The position numbers and the translations under genes are program-made. From Filosporella fistucella (taxonomy: Eukaryota; Ascomycota; Leotiomycetes; Helotiales), in contig JAQJZZ010000019.1 in NCBI GenBank assembly GCA_030077755.1, forward strand, positions 1,683,967 to 1,747,966: 64,000 nucleotides of DNA, written 5' to 3'. The stretch's first letter is position 1. Each line of letters begins with the position of its first letter. The notes under the pieces are model-generated. The model saw only the letters and a program-made list of their open reading frames with translations. It was not told the origin of the DNA and searched no databases. This document shows, in pieces, positions 21,934-32,609 of the stretch.

Positions 21934-23472
21934 TTAATAGTTTAAATTGTCTCTCAAATTAATATAATTTGAAGAAGAATGCAATTGCTGTAATAGCTTG
22001 GCTATAGCATTAGGAGCACCTTCTAGGTATCTTTGGATCGAGTGCCCATCATGTTGCCGGAGATGATCTTCACGCAAGAAAACACCTGTACAACGAAGCA
22101 TTGTCTTTCCCCCTATACCCGTGACGAGAACCCACGAGCTGTTATCATAGCGATATTTATCGCCTTGGCTTAGACATGCCCTGGCACATCGACGTCTTTC
22201 CTGCTCATCTATGTAGTAATCAGATGTGGTCGTTCCAGCCATGCTACGGACGTCGTTATATGCCGTGATGTCAACTGTCGGAGTGCCGGACACTCTCATA
22301 TTGATGTCGGCGGCGGAGCCGAAGGACACGACAACATTTCTACTGAATATCTGTGTCTGCTCTTCTTTGGAAAAACCCAAATTCTGCATATCCTGGCGCA
22401 TAGCGTTATCTATCTGCTGCATGGTGGCAATACCGGAACTATGCGCTAGAAATCGCAATGGTGGCAAATTTTCAATCATACTGACGCTAATTCTTTTGGC
22501 ATATGTGTCGTCGCCATAAACGGGAACACCATCCCTTCGAACCACTATACCATTTGAGTTACAGAGAAGTCGGTTTGGATGCTGTATCAGACGTGGCAGA
22601 AGGATTGCCTCGTATAAGAGCCTTGACAAGTATCCTACGACAGAAGAATGTTCTTCAGTACCCAGTAGAAAGCGATTATACAGCATACTAGCTTCAACAA
22701 TCACAGATCCATCCTCATCCTGTCCGGAGTTAACAAGACCTAGTAATCGCATGGAGGATGAATACTGAGGCAACATTCGTCTCAAATTCTGTAAGAAAAC
22801 CGTTCCCAATCCCAAAGCAAGCTTGATTCCACCTGGATAGTTTGTTATTGGTGTAGTTGGTAGGACAATCCAATCAGTGTTGGAGATTTCTCGCTGCAAA
22901 GATTCCAAGGAAATAAACGGATCCTCACTACCTATTCTCAATGCCACTAAGCCTTTGGATTTCGGATCAGATTGACTTCGCTGTCGCATCCGTCGATATT
23001 CTGATTCGATGGCTTTGGATATCTTGGCAAGAAATGCGTCGTATCCGTCATGTTCCCGCAGTCGAGTGTGTAGAAGACCAGCACGATCATGATTGAAACA
23101 ACTTGGTATGAAAGAAAGGTACTCCAGACGTCTAAGGTTACCGCTCTTTCTCTGGCTTTCTACCGTCAGGTACCCTTGACTGTCAATGTGAGAGGCTGAC
23201 GCAAGATCCTCAAGCATAGCCTCAAAACGGCTTGAATCTTTCCCTTTCTCTTGCAATAGCTCGAACACATAATTCAAAGTCTGGATGTCATAAATATTGC
23301 GAAATTTTGCTCCACCTTCTTTTGGATAACGAGGCACTATACTTACTATATCGTAACGAGGCAAGATCGTAGTATATTTGAAGTCCAAGCATTTGCAGTA
23401 TTTCCATCCGTACTGCTTAGTTCGGACTTGTGAGCTGAATATAACCACCGTGAGAAGGAAAAAGGACCTCAT
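21934..23472 (-). CDS. Uncharacterised secreted protein, 512 aa, single exon
   Basis: The ATG at 23472 starts a 17-18 residue signal peptide (MRSFFLLTVVIFSSQVRT). The mature protein is long and without cysteine-rich modules or membrane segments. Recognisable stretches: GFSKEEQTQIFSRNVVVSFG, SGTPTVDITAYNDVRSMAGT, YYIDEQERRRCARACLSQGD, GVFLREDHLRQHDG. None identifies a family for me. The middle (about 270-330) looks like an ordered alpha/beta region. It lies immediately downstream of the GH18 chitinase (858 bp between stop 24330 and this start) on the same strand, which suggests a shared secretory role. Codon use and GC content are normal until the last ~25 codons, where the gene runs into the AT-rich island (C-terminus NYINLRDNLNY), so its stop may have been created by the repeat junction. 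Confidence 0.75.
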   Translation of the reverse strand: MRSFFLLTVVIFSSQVRTKQYGWKYCKCLDFKYTTILPRYDIVSIVPRYPKEGGAKFRNIYDIQTLNYVFELLQEKGKDSSRFEAMLEDLASASHIDSQGYLTVESQRKSGNLRRLEYLSFIPSCFNHDRAGLLHTRLREHDGYDAFLAKISKAIESEYRRMRQRSQSDPKSKGLVALRIGSEDPFISLESLQREISNTDWIVLPTTPITNYPGGIKLALGLGTVFLQNLRRMLPQYSSSMRLLGLVNSGQDEDGSVIVEASMLYNRFLLGTEEHSSVVGYLSRLLYEAILLPRLIQHPNRLLCNSNGIVVRRDGVPVYGDDTYAKRISVSMIENLPPLRFLAHSSGIATMQQIDNAMRQDMQNLGFSKEEQTQIFSRNVVVSFGSAADINMRVSGTPTVDITAYNDVRSMAGTTTSDYYIDEQERRRCARACLSQGDKYRYDNSSWVLVTGIGGKTMLRCTGVFLREDHLRQHDGHSIQRYLEGAPNAIAKLLQQLHSSSNYINLRDNLNY

Positions 23473-24329
23473 TTATTGACACATCCAGTGCCTGAGTGTT
23501 TCAAAATTGACGTTAGATAAGCATATTGTGAAAAGGGTCGCTGAATCGGGGCCAAACCCTGGGTGGAGATTAAGGGTAAGGTTCGATTCGTGTCCATTTA
23601 TATAACCGGGTCGTGGTTCAGACGACCCAAAGCATGTGGTCTAGACATTTCGCTATTATGGGTTGAAGTGCATACTCTATAGGCAGACAGAAAAGATCTA
23701 GGAGAGTTGCGAATTGAATAGCGGGAACATCGTGGATGGAAAGCTACGGATTTTGGGTTCTTCACAACCTCAATTCAGCATCACGAGGTTTGGATTTCCG
23801 TACCGTGTATTTGACCTCCTGATGAGGAATATCAATCAGCTTAAGGTTCGTGATCCTGGGATACACCTAGCATGTATCATGGATCTGGTAAAACAAGGAA
23901 AGCTTAAGACGTAACGGGGCGATTCGAGTACGATTACCCATAGGAATCCTTACAAGCTATTGACGCCAAATTGTTGTCTGAGACCACAATCCGAGCTGCC
24001 TTCTACCCCGCCCGGTCTTTTACTTCAATCATTTATAACATTATGCATGTGAAGATCACTGGCTAGTCCCTATCGATAATCAGATAGCTCGGAAATCATG
24101 CCTGCAGCAACTGAAAGCTGGAGTACACCTTTTGTTAAAGCCTGATAATGCTTATTCAATAACTACCAAGTATATATTAAAATGCTAGGCAACTTATGTG
24201 ACATCTTAAGTGGAAAATGGAAAAGAAAACGCCGTTCATCGAACCTCAGGTAAAGCAGCTCGCCAAGCCTAGCTCTAACATTCTTGAGAGTTTCCTCATA
24301 CCAAAAAAACGAAAGAGCACACCGTTGAT
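23473..24329. other. Intergenic, promoter of the 512-aa secreted protein and chitinase 3' region
   Basis: 857 bp. Frames are short (longest 66 codons at 23714). A GGTTCGATTC motif at about 23581 resembles a tRNA B-box but no cloverleaf can be formed. Confidence 0.4.
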
Positions 24330-27300
24330 TCACTGAGGAAGATCCAATCTGTCCACATAATTACCGGCGTCGTCGTACCGCCAATTATAAAATGTGACCT
24401 CGTTTCGATCATTCGTGAGCCTCAAAGGTGGCTGCCTGTACCGAACATAGATCTCGGAAGGGTCATCTATTGCGACTTGAAATATATATCGAAGCGCGCG
24501 TGAGTCAAGATAGTGACGATTCCATAAACCTTCCCCCCAGGTTACAAGTTCATCCGTCAATGCTGTTGGCTGAGTCCTAATCGAAGGAGGTGGCTCTCTT
24601 GAGCCGATGTACCAACGAGAATCAGTTCTGCACTCGAGCACGCCGGATCGTTCATTGGTAGTTTGGGTGTCCCGATATTCAACGCGTCGCTCGACCTGGT
24701 GCCCATCTGCCCTGGGGATCATAGTCCGCTGACCATGATATACACGAATTGCGTGGGTTCCTATATATGTGTGGTCGTTGATCGACCTTAGAAGATTTTC
24801 GGCAGCCCTGAAGTGAATGTGTATCACCACCCATCGATCGACTCCAGCGCGACCCGTTGATGTGTCTCGATAGCCGTTGAGTAGGTTCTCGATTTCTTCA
24901 GTGGCAGTAGGTGTTTCACCAGGTCTTGAACCTATCCAGTACGCAAGCTCGAGTGCAGGCCCACCTTGTCCTCCAAGATACATGTATTGCCAGCGAGCAT
25001 AATGCAATGACAAGTGGTTTCGGTTAATTCCACGAAGAATCGTCAACAATGAAGGTGGACCGTCGGCTGTTGCAGAAAAAGGAGCAGCTACAGTTTTGAA
25101 TAAGTAAGCGACGGACTTCAACGAGTAAGTGAGCATACCGTTAGGTGTAACAAATCTGTCCTTTATGTGAACCTCATGCCCGTTCCTCGCACTGAGATTT
25201 TTTTCGGACATATCATCTGCCAATGGGTCGGAGTCTCTTGGTATGATGACGGATTGTGGATACGTACAGAGATCAGTCCTAGCTGCATTCCTCTGTCTTA
25301 AACCTAGTGCGCCATCCTCTGGGTGGAGAAGTACTCCATCCATGAACGGAAAAGCATTCCATTGCATTAAATTTACCTCATTAGTGAGGCTATCTAGTCG
25401 AAGCACAGTATCAATGTGGTCTGCGACGCGAGTGTCCCTACGCGTTGGTAAGAATTGAGGCATGAGTGGAGAGTAGCCTTGGGGCTGAACTTTGGATGCA
25501 GAACTAACCATAAACCTTGGAGGCCCGATGAAGGACGAATGTAATTTGAGATCAAAGAGGCCACAAAATGGACAAGATTTTTAAAGTTCAAACGGCTGCA
25601 GGCTGGATTCTGCCTCGTTGAGACGACAGATCTCTTACTGGGTAGATCATAGTAAAGATCAGCGGGAGATTCACCGAAGATCCTTGCGGGGCAGGTGGTA
25701 TCTTTCATGTATTCGTCGATAAGACTAGAAAACTCCTTGTACTGATTGTTGCCAAAGTTAGGATCTCTCGGAACAACCACTGGTGGTGGAGCTCCAGCGC
25801 AGCAGTAAGCTTTCCATCCGGCCAGGCAATCACCCTTTTGCCTGGAAACGCGAATGGAATCGCTTGGACATGAAGTTTCACACAAAATATCAGCTTTCAG
25901 GTTGTGTGTTGCTTTGCTGAACCACTCGCAATTGGTCCACTGTGAGGGTGCTGGGTCTTTGCAACAATAACTTTTGGCTCCTTGGGTGCAGATCTGCTCG
26001 CCACCAGCACCAGCGCTCGACGCCACGATGAATTTTGGATAATCGGATGGACAATCAGCGTGCCCTCCCGATTTGGAGCAGACACCCGCAGAGCCAACCC
26101 ATTTGCAGTCATTATACGCTTCTACACTGGGTAGTGAAGTACAGCAAGCACTCTGGTGGCGGGACGAGCAGCCAACCGAAAGCGATCCGACTTCAGTTTC
26201 GTCTGCGTTGCATCCAGGCTTGCAAGCTCCCGAATTTCTGTGCCCACGCCAGAGACAAGTCGGTTGTTCTTGATCGGCGGGACAGCAGAATTGAGACGGG
26301 CCCAGACCCCAGCAGAGACTTCCGTCAGTCATCATTTCATCCGTTCCATCTCTTGGGACATTCTTGAAGCCGCTGGGGCATAGTTCGTTGCAATTGGTCC
26401 ATTTACACGTCCGTACAATGGAAGGAGGCTGAATCGTTTCTTGTGGTTCGAAGACGGGATCGTCCATGACTATTGGAGTATTTCATGTTAGCCCAGTTGA
26501 AAAATTCGAAGATGGGAATCTGAAGTTAGAAATAGGAGCTGTTGGTATTTAGTTTGTGGTGCAGTGCATACCTTTACGGCCTAATGCCTTCGTTAGAGCT
26601 TTGCCAGACGTTCCGTCCAAGTCGTCATGGCTTACTGCCCAAACCATGACGTTTTTAATGCACTGTTCTTTAAGCAATTTGGCCTTGATTTCCCAGGTGT
26701 CCGCATCATCGTATGTTACCCATTGATTACCCCAGCTTACCACCTTGACAGCTGCTGCTTGATCCAGCTTAGGCGTAAGGTTTTTTTCCTTCATAATAGC
26801 TTGAATTTCGGGATTCAAAAGTACACCCGCAGTGCTGGAGCAATTTCCGGGGTTGCCACCAGAGGATATTAGACATCCGGTAGTCAAGCAGTTGGGATCA
26901 GCCATAGTAGAGCTACGGCCATAATAAGCCATACCAAAGACAACTTTATCGGGACTTATTTCATTCCTCCAAAGCAGATCGAGCGAGCTCTGAATCTCAG
27001 TCAGGTTGGTGTGACTATTAGTGTAAGGCATAGGATAGTTCCCCTTCAAATCCCATGATCCGTGAAGATCATATAGCATAACGTTAAACCAGTCGACGTA
27101 TAGCTGGAGAGAAACAATATCAAAGTGCTGTAAATACCAGAAACTAGACGGAATGGTGATACTCAACCCCTTGGGGCCTAACTTTTCCTTGAGGCTCTTC
27201 ATCCACGACACTAGGTTCTTATAGTCTTCGGGCTTTCCGTTTCTATCGTCTGCTCTAGGATATTCCCTTACATATTGTTAGCTCGTTCTTGTCTCATATG

Positions 27301-28252
27301 GGTAGTGTAAAATAATACCAATCGATATCTACTCCATCAAATCCGTATGTGTTCATCATAGAGATAAGCGAGTTTGCGAATACTTCTTGATGAGCAGGTG
27401 AAGCAGCAAGTTCAGAGAATGTATTTGCAGTAGGCTCGCCAGGATCGTTAAACGCCCAACCGCCAATAGCAACCCAAATCTTCACTCCGTCTTGGAAGAT
27501 TTTGATATTCCTCATTCTTGTCATCAATTCGTCGGCTTTAGCGCTGCTGGCCTTAACCTCGAAGGTCTTAGAATCAATGGTAGCGAACGCGAAGCTTCAT
27601 GCACGTGTTAATTTTCCATCACCAAAAGACTCAAACATAAGCTTACTTGATATGTGTATATATCCCGTACGGGATCTGCTCTGGAGTCATGCCATTGCAA
27701 CTCCTCTCCGTCAAGGACCATGATTCGTAATATCCGATCACTTTCTGGATGCTGGTCGACGCTGCTGAGCAGGATGGTCTTTTCACCTTAGCGCCAGCAC
27801 AGAAATCATTCGAGGTACCGCAGAATCCAAACTATATGAAGTTAGTTATGGCTTGCAGTTCGGATGGAATTCTGTGTATGGCTAACTTTTGAGCAGCAAA
27901 CATTCAAGGGACATTTTGTGCTGTTCGACCATTGGGTGCCCCATCCAGGGTCACATTCAGATTTAGCATCGCAGTTTACTACGCACGTTGGCTTGGTGCA
28001 AAAGTCTGGACCCATCCCACACCATCCACTACTACCTACTCACATATCAGTTAACACTCTTACACTTGCCGTATCCGCGAATTGAAGCCGGATTGAAAGA
28101 GTCAGCCTTTCTCAAGGACGAGTGAACTTACTGCAACATCCGAGAGCACATGGTTTGGAAGCGCTGCAATCTTGCTGATACGACAATTGAACGCAAAAAA
28201 TAAGGAGTGCAAGAAGTGAGGGAAGACTGGAACGGCCATATTTGATCTTCAT
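24330..28252 (-). CDS. GH18 chitinase, killer-toxin-like (subgroup C) type, with chitin-binding and Cys-repeat regions (about 1147 aa, 8 exons)
   Basis: Exons on minus: 28252-28132, 28035-27887, 27831-27647, 27594-27319, 27266-26572, 26469-25509, 25437-25139, 25087-24330. Every junction has GT...AG and keeps frame; the last intron (25138-25088, 51 nt) is itself in frame, so 1164 aa is possible if retained. Signal peptide to about residue 25; chitin-binding type 1 cysteines from C29 (CALGCCSSSGWCGMGPDFC); second Cys cluster NVCCSKFGFCGTSNDFC. GH18 domain: VIGYYESW, KIWVAIGGWAFNDPG and the catalytic DGVDIDWE at 238-245 with acid Glu245, split by an intron yet intact. After the GH18 domain come four ~45-residue Cys repeats ending in CC (about 497-538, 547-585, 597-645, 656-699), then a ~440-residue C-terminal region of unknown function. 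Family: secreted chitin hydrolysis, often beside LysM genes in fungi. Confidence 0.88.
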
Positions 28253-29266
28253 TGCGTCAGAGCGTAGCTACCGAGTTTAGAGTTGGATGGAGGGAATGCG
28301 AGAATTCACGAAGTAAAGTGTAGACAGAGAAGAACACTTCGAAATAGATATCTGGACGCAGGAAAGGAAATAATTGCATTCGAGATTTCCGGGAGAAGTA
28401 CCCGTGGACATGCCCTGATGGCGGGCGAGCTCTTGAAGGAGCACATGTGGGCCTCGGACTCGTTTTCCGTCGAATGGAACAAATTTCTGTTGGTCGTGAA
28501 ATGCTCCCATTTTGGGACGAGTTGCCATTCTATTTCTCTATACTCCTGGCAATGCAACATCCGGTGTGTTGGTAATTTGGTGGCTTGACATTACCCAAAC
28601 GACAGAGTAACGAACGTTGATGGAACAGAGTCTGCATTGGGCAGATATGTGCTGCAAGCGAGCCTAGGTCGAACTAAACGCATGGCAGTAAGGGAGAGTC
28701 GGAGCACATTTTAAGATTACTTAGGTGAATCCTATCTGGTCGTCAAGGCTAAGTCTTAGGGTAACTGTTCGGATAAATCATCAATTTACAGCAATAGTGG
28801 AAAATTGCGATCGCAGGTACATACCTACCTAGGTCCAATTCGTTGGCGTGGAAAGTCCATTTATCCAGGGTCCATCTGAAGCATAACCTCCTCCGCACCA
28901 ATATTTATTCCTGATTTAGGTAAGTCTAGCCAAGTCTGAAATTTACTGATACCTATATAACCACTTGACATGTATTTACAAGGGAAATTTCCACTTCATT
29001 GATGCTACCACTCTCAAAATTGGCACTCTAAATAATCATGAGATCTCAAGGGTCTGCAGCTGCAAAACGCACTAGGAAGGAGATCCAATTTTCCCAGATG
29101 CAACAAGGTGCCACTCAATGTTACAAGCATTATGTGAGCAAATTTTCACGTGCACCCAGCACGATTCAATTTCCTCGTCCAAGTACCATCTCAGGCTTTT
29201 CAACCTCAGTTTCTCAGAAAATTTTCAAGTAACAACGAGAATCTTTTCACTTCTTTATCTTTTCGA
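28253..29266. promoter_or_regulatory. Divergent promoter region, chitinase / LysM protein
   Basis: 1014 bp between outward-facing starts of two chitin-related secreted proteins. Co-regulation is plausible. Features: repeated TACCTA/TAGGTA motifs (28817-28833, 28918-28925, about 28953), and a pyrimidine-rich leader before the LysM ATG. Short frames here (28277-28588) lack support. Confidence 0.5.
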
Positions 29267-31781
29267 ATGGCTCCACGTTTCATTCTCGGTTGTGTAGTGG
29301 CTGTTCTGGCCACTGTTGCTTCTGCGGATCCGGTCAATGTTCATGACGATCTAAACTTTCAGCTCGAACATTTCCATGCTAGGAATCTTCGAATGCCGAG
29401 TAATGAACGGGGAGATATTGGTGTGAGAGCGGTGTTCACTGGATTCCAACTGGCCCAGAAACCGTTGCTGTCTGGACTTGGCTTGTCCGTAGCGTGCGAA
29501 GAGGCGCTCTATCAACCGTTGAAATGCGACAACTTCACAGCAAGCTTAGGGGGGTCGACTTATCATGGAAGCATCCCAGATGCGGCTTTACTGGCTTCCG
29601 TCTGTGACCCAGCCTGCTCTACAGCAATGAGAACCTTACGTGCGAATATCGCTATAGCTTGTGCTACTTCACCGACACTCTCTCCTGGATATCCAACACT
29701 GGCACTGATTGATAGTATCCGAGGAGGATGGAATGAGACGTGTTTGACGGACACAGCCAGTGGGAAAAACTGTAATGGTGGGTGTGCTTATCATGGAATG
29801 TGTTGATAGCGGTTTCCAGACTAATGTGAATTACACAGATATCATTGCGTCTTGGCCCGAGGTTGATGAGTTATCTAGCATGCCAATATCACAGCTCTGC
29901 TCATTTTGCTATGGCGCGAAACTTTTGACAATGAAGCAAAATCCGTACGGAGCATATGATAGCAGTGACTATAAAGTCCGGTACGACTACGTCATCAAAA
30001 GTATAGTGTTCAACTTCACATATGATTGATTTGTATTAATGCATCATCAGCTTGTGGGCTGCCCGCTCAAGATACTGCCCCATCTACAGGAGGTATACAT
30101 TTCCTCGGCGACACTCCTAAGTGTCCTGCAAAGTCATACACAGTGAAGGCAAGCCACCCCAGCACTCCCATCACAAAAGCAAGACTGACTGACTGTTCAA
30201 TTCATATAGTCTGGCGATAATTGCGACTCCATTGCAAAAGCCAGCCTTGTATCATCGGGAAGCATGTATGAGATCAATCCACTTCTACTTAATTGCAGCA
30301 GTCCGATAGTGGGTCTAATCATATGCTTGCCGCCTCAATGCGAGAAGATCTACACAGTTCAGGCTAACGATACATGCAATACCATCGGATTTGCTTCCGG
30401 AATATCATGGCTTAGTGTCATTGCCTTTAATGGAATGGTTGATCGATGGTGTTCTAATCTTTGGAATTCGAAACCAAGCTGGGGTCATACGCTGTGTGTC
30501 ACTCCTCCTGGCGGCACATTCATCAGCATTCCAACGAATACTTCGGGTGGTAATCTCGGTGGGCAGGGAGGAATTGGCGACGGATACGGAGCAGATGTTG
30601 TCGCTCTGCCAACCGGTGCAGTGCTTGCTGCTGGAACGACATCTAAATGTGGACAATTCTATACCACCAAAATTGGAGACACTTGCGCGAGTATCTTCAC
30701 TCTCGCGAATACACCGTCTGATTTATTTATAGCAGCGAATCCATCGTTGATATCTGCTTTAACTTGTTCTTCGAATGTCATTCCTGGCCGCACTTATTGT
30801 ATTCATCCAGTTCGGGGATGGGACGAGGGTTTGGTTTCGTCCACCACCACCAAGGCATCTTCTAGTGCTTTCAGCACCACAACTTCCAAACCAGCAACCA
30901 CCACCACTTCCACTGGTAGTGGTATTGCCACCCCTACACCAATACAGACTGGAATGGTAACAAGCTGCAACACTTTCTACAAGGTGCAGTCTGGTGATGA
31001 GTGTGGTACTCTCGCTGCCGCCAAAGGCATATCCTTGGCGAACTTCTATGTGTGGAACCCAGCAGTCGGAGCGAGCTGCCAATCTTTGCAACTCGGAGTA
31101 TATGTTTGCGTCAATATCATCGGAAGAGTGCCAATAAGTCTCGATGGTCGATGCGGCGATGGCTCGTCTACTAAGGCGACGTGCGCTGGAAGCTCCTTTG
31201 GCAAGTGTTGTTCCCCAAAATCAAATTGCGGCAGTACTCCTGCCTTTTGTCGTACAGAAGTCGGTTGTCAACCGGCTTATGGAATATGCACACCTAAAAC
31301 CACCGATGGTCGCTGTGGTGATGCTTCATCAACTAAGGCGACTTGTACCGGTAGCTCCCTGGGTCAATGCTGCTCCGTAAAAGGAAACTGTGGAGACTCT
31401 GCTGCGTATTGCGCTACTTTCAATAACTGTCAGCCTATGTTTGGAACATGCTACCCGATAAGCACGGATGGAAAATGTGGATCAGCATCTTCTACGACAG
31501 CCTCGTGCTCTGGTAGTACATTTGGGAAGTGTTGCTCTGTCAAAGGGAACTGTGGTGATTCAGATGCCTTCTGCGCTGCCAAAAATAATTGCCAGCCTAA
31601 CTTTGGAACGTGTTATACGGCAAGCACCGACGGAAAATGCGGATCAGCGTCGACGACAAGTGCATCTTGTAGCGGTAGTACTTTTGGAAAATGCTGCTCC
31701 GTAAAGGGGAACTGTGGGGACACAGCTGCTTTTTGTGCATTGATGAATAATTGCCAACCTCAGTTTGGTATATGTACATAA
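29267..31781 (+). CDS. Secreted LysM and chitin-binding type 1 protein (780 aa, 4 exons, one GC-AG intron)
   Basis: Exons 29267-29777, 29839-30000, 30051-30148, 30210-31781. Introns 1 and 2 are GT-AG (GTGGGT...ACAG, GTATAG...TCAG); intron 3 starts GCAAGC after AAG and ends ATATAG, a GC-AG intron that joins SYTVK to SGDNCDSIAK inside a LysM. Signal peptide MAPRFILGCVVAVLATVASA. The N-terminal ~240 residues are a Cys-containing region usual in large LysM proteins (SGKNCN, then DIIASWPEVDEL, LCSFCYGAK). LysM modules at about 250-300, 303-352, 405-456 and 512-558 (YTVQANDTCNTIG, YTTKIGDTCASI, YKVQSGDECGTL). A Ser/Thr linker lies before LysM4. Four ChtBD1 modules at about 566-780 end the protein. 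No catalytic domain. Expected role: binding of chitin in wall or environment. Resembles LysM proteins coupled to subgroup C chitinases, such as Trichoderma TAL6 beside its chitinase. Confidence 0.88.
31134..31781 (+). repeat. Four tandem chitin-binding type 1 modules inside the LysM gene
   Basis: Four units of 50-54 codons, each with eight cysteines in the pattern DG(R/K)CG...C...GxCC S...NCG...FC/YC...CQPxxGxC. Units 3 and 4 are the closest pair (both start TDGKCGSAS and contain GSTFGKCCSVKGNCGD), so they are probably the most recent duplication. Unit 1 is the most divergent. Confidence 0.85.
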
Positions 31782-32609
31782 GTTTATTGCTGCCGCGACA
31801 GAGGTTCTTAGAAGAGATTATAGAGTTCTAAATTTTGTGTATTACCTGAATCAGATAGCATTAGAAACCGTGTAGTGTTGCAGGCTGAAAATGTATAGGT
31901 ACTAGAATACCCAAATTATTATCTCACAGCCTGTGATACTGTGGACACTAAGCCCGTCAAAAACCAACATAATCAGAAGCCATCCTTAGCGCTATTTGAT
32001 GGCATTTGTACCTATACCTCCTCTAGCCTGCTGCAGGTGAGGTCACTGGCAGAATGACAAGGTACCTACCTACCTTAGAAGAATAGGACATAGTTACATG
32101 TATGCCATTTAGGTTGGAAGTGAGATTTGCTATATCTACTTATATAAGTATACGAGTGCTATATTAATAGCTCAGTGCACAGCATTTGATTATACGGTGC
32201 TTTTGGCAGGCTACAGTAACCATATCCCTGTCACGCAATGGACTATAAACAAAATTCGATTGGGTATGTAACGAGGAATTGGGAATTACGTTTCGCAGGT
32301 AGGTAGGCAGTTAAAGTCTTTGTTTTGTTCCGCGGGTGGTGCTTGCCGGATAATCTGCGATTACGGTGTATTATAAAGACCAGCAGGCGCAATCCCCTGC
32401 TCTTGAATTTGCCTGACCGCTTCAATTTTGCATGTTTCACCAAACTACGACTAGCCCTCGTTCATATGTCTGGATGCTGACACAAGAAATTAGATTTGCC
32501 ACACTACCTTACGATTCCACTAGGTGAGTCGGCAAAGCCTATGTGCCGTAAGGTCCTATCCTTTGGCCTTTCTGACCAACAACAGTGCAACGGAGTGCGC
32601 ATAACACTG
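31782..32609. other. Intergenic and 5' leader of the ankyrin gene, with a putative UTR intron
   Basis: 828 bp. 32524-32585 looks like a 62-nt 5'-UTR intron (GTGAGT...AACAACAG); the frame across it is not coding because TAG precedes the donor in the phase-0 frame. The rest (31782-32520) shows no gene; TACCTACCTACC / GGTAGGTAGG motifs occur at about 32063-32075 and 32299-32309 and could pair as an inverted repeat. Confidence 0.4.

Noticed and set aside
23575..23600. GGTTCGATTC motif as a tRNA B-box
   Set aside because: No A-box at the right distance and no acceptor or T-stem pairing can be drawn.
24330..25511. Separate 393-aa gene starting at ATG 25511
   Set aside because: That ATG lies inside the predicted intron 25508-25438; the rest is the C-terminal coding region of the chitinase.
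25394..26467. Separate Cys-rich gene starting at ATG 26467
   Set aside because: The frame continues from the GH18 exon across a GTATGC...ATAG intron and into the next exon across GTTAGT...GTAG; it is an internal exon of the chitinase.
29760..30029. Independent small gene in the LysM region
   Set aside because: It is exon 2 of the LysM gene in another frame, reached by the GTGGGT...ACAG intron.
30759..31091. Minus-strand frame opposite the LysM gene
   Set aside because: Shadow frame produced by the Thr/Ser-rich codons of the plus strand.
31134..31781. Four tandem ~155-bp units as a possible satellite or CRISPR-like array
   Set aside because: Units are coding modules with conserved cysteines and diverged DNA; there are no identical repeats with unique spacers.
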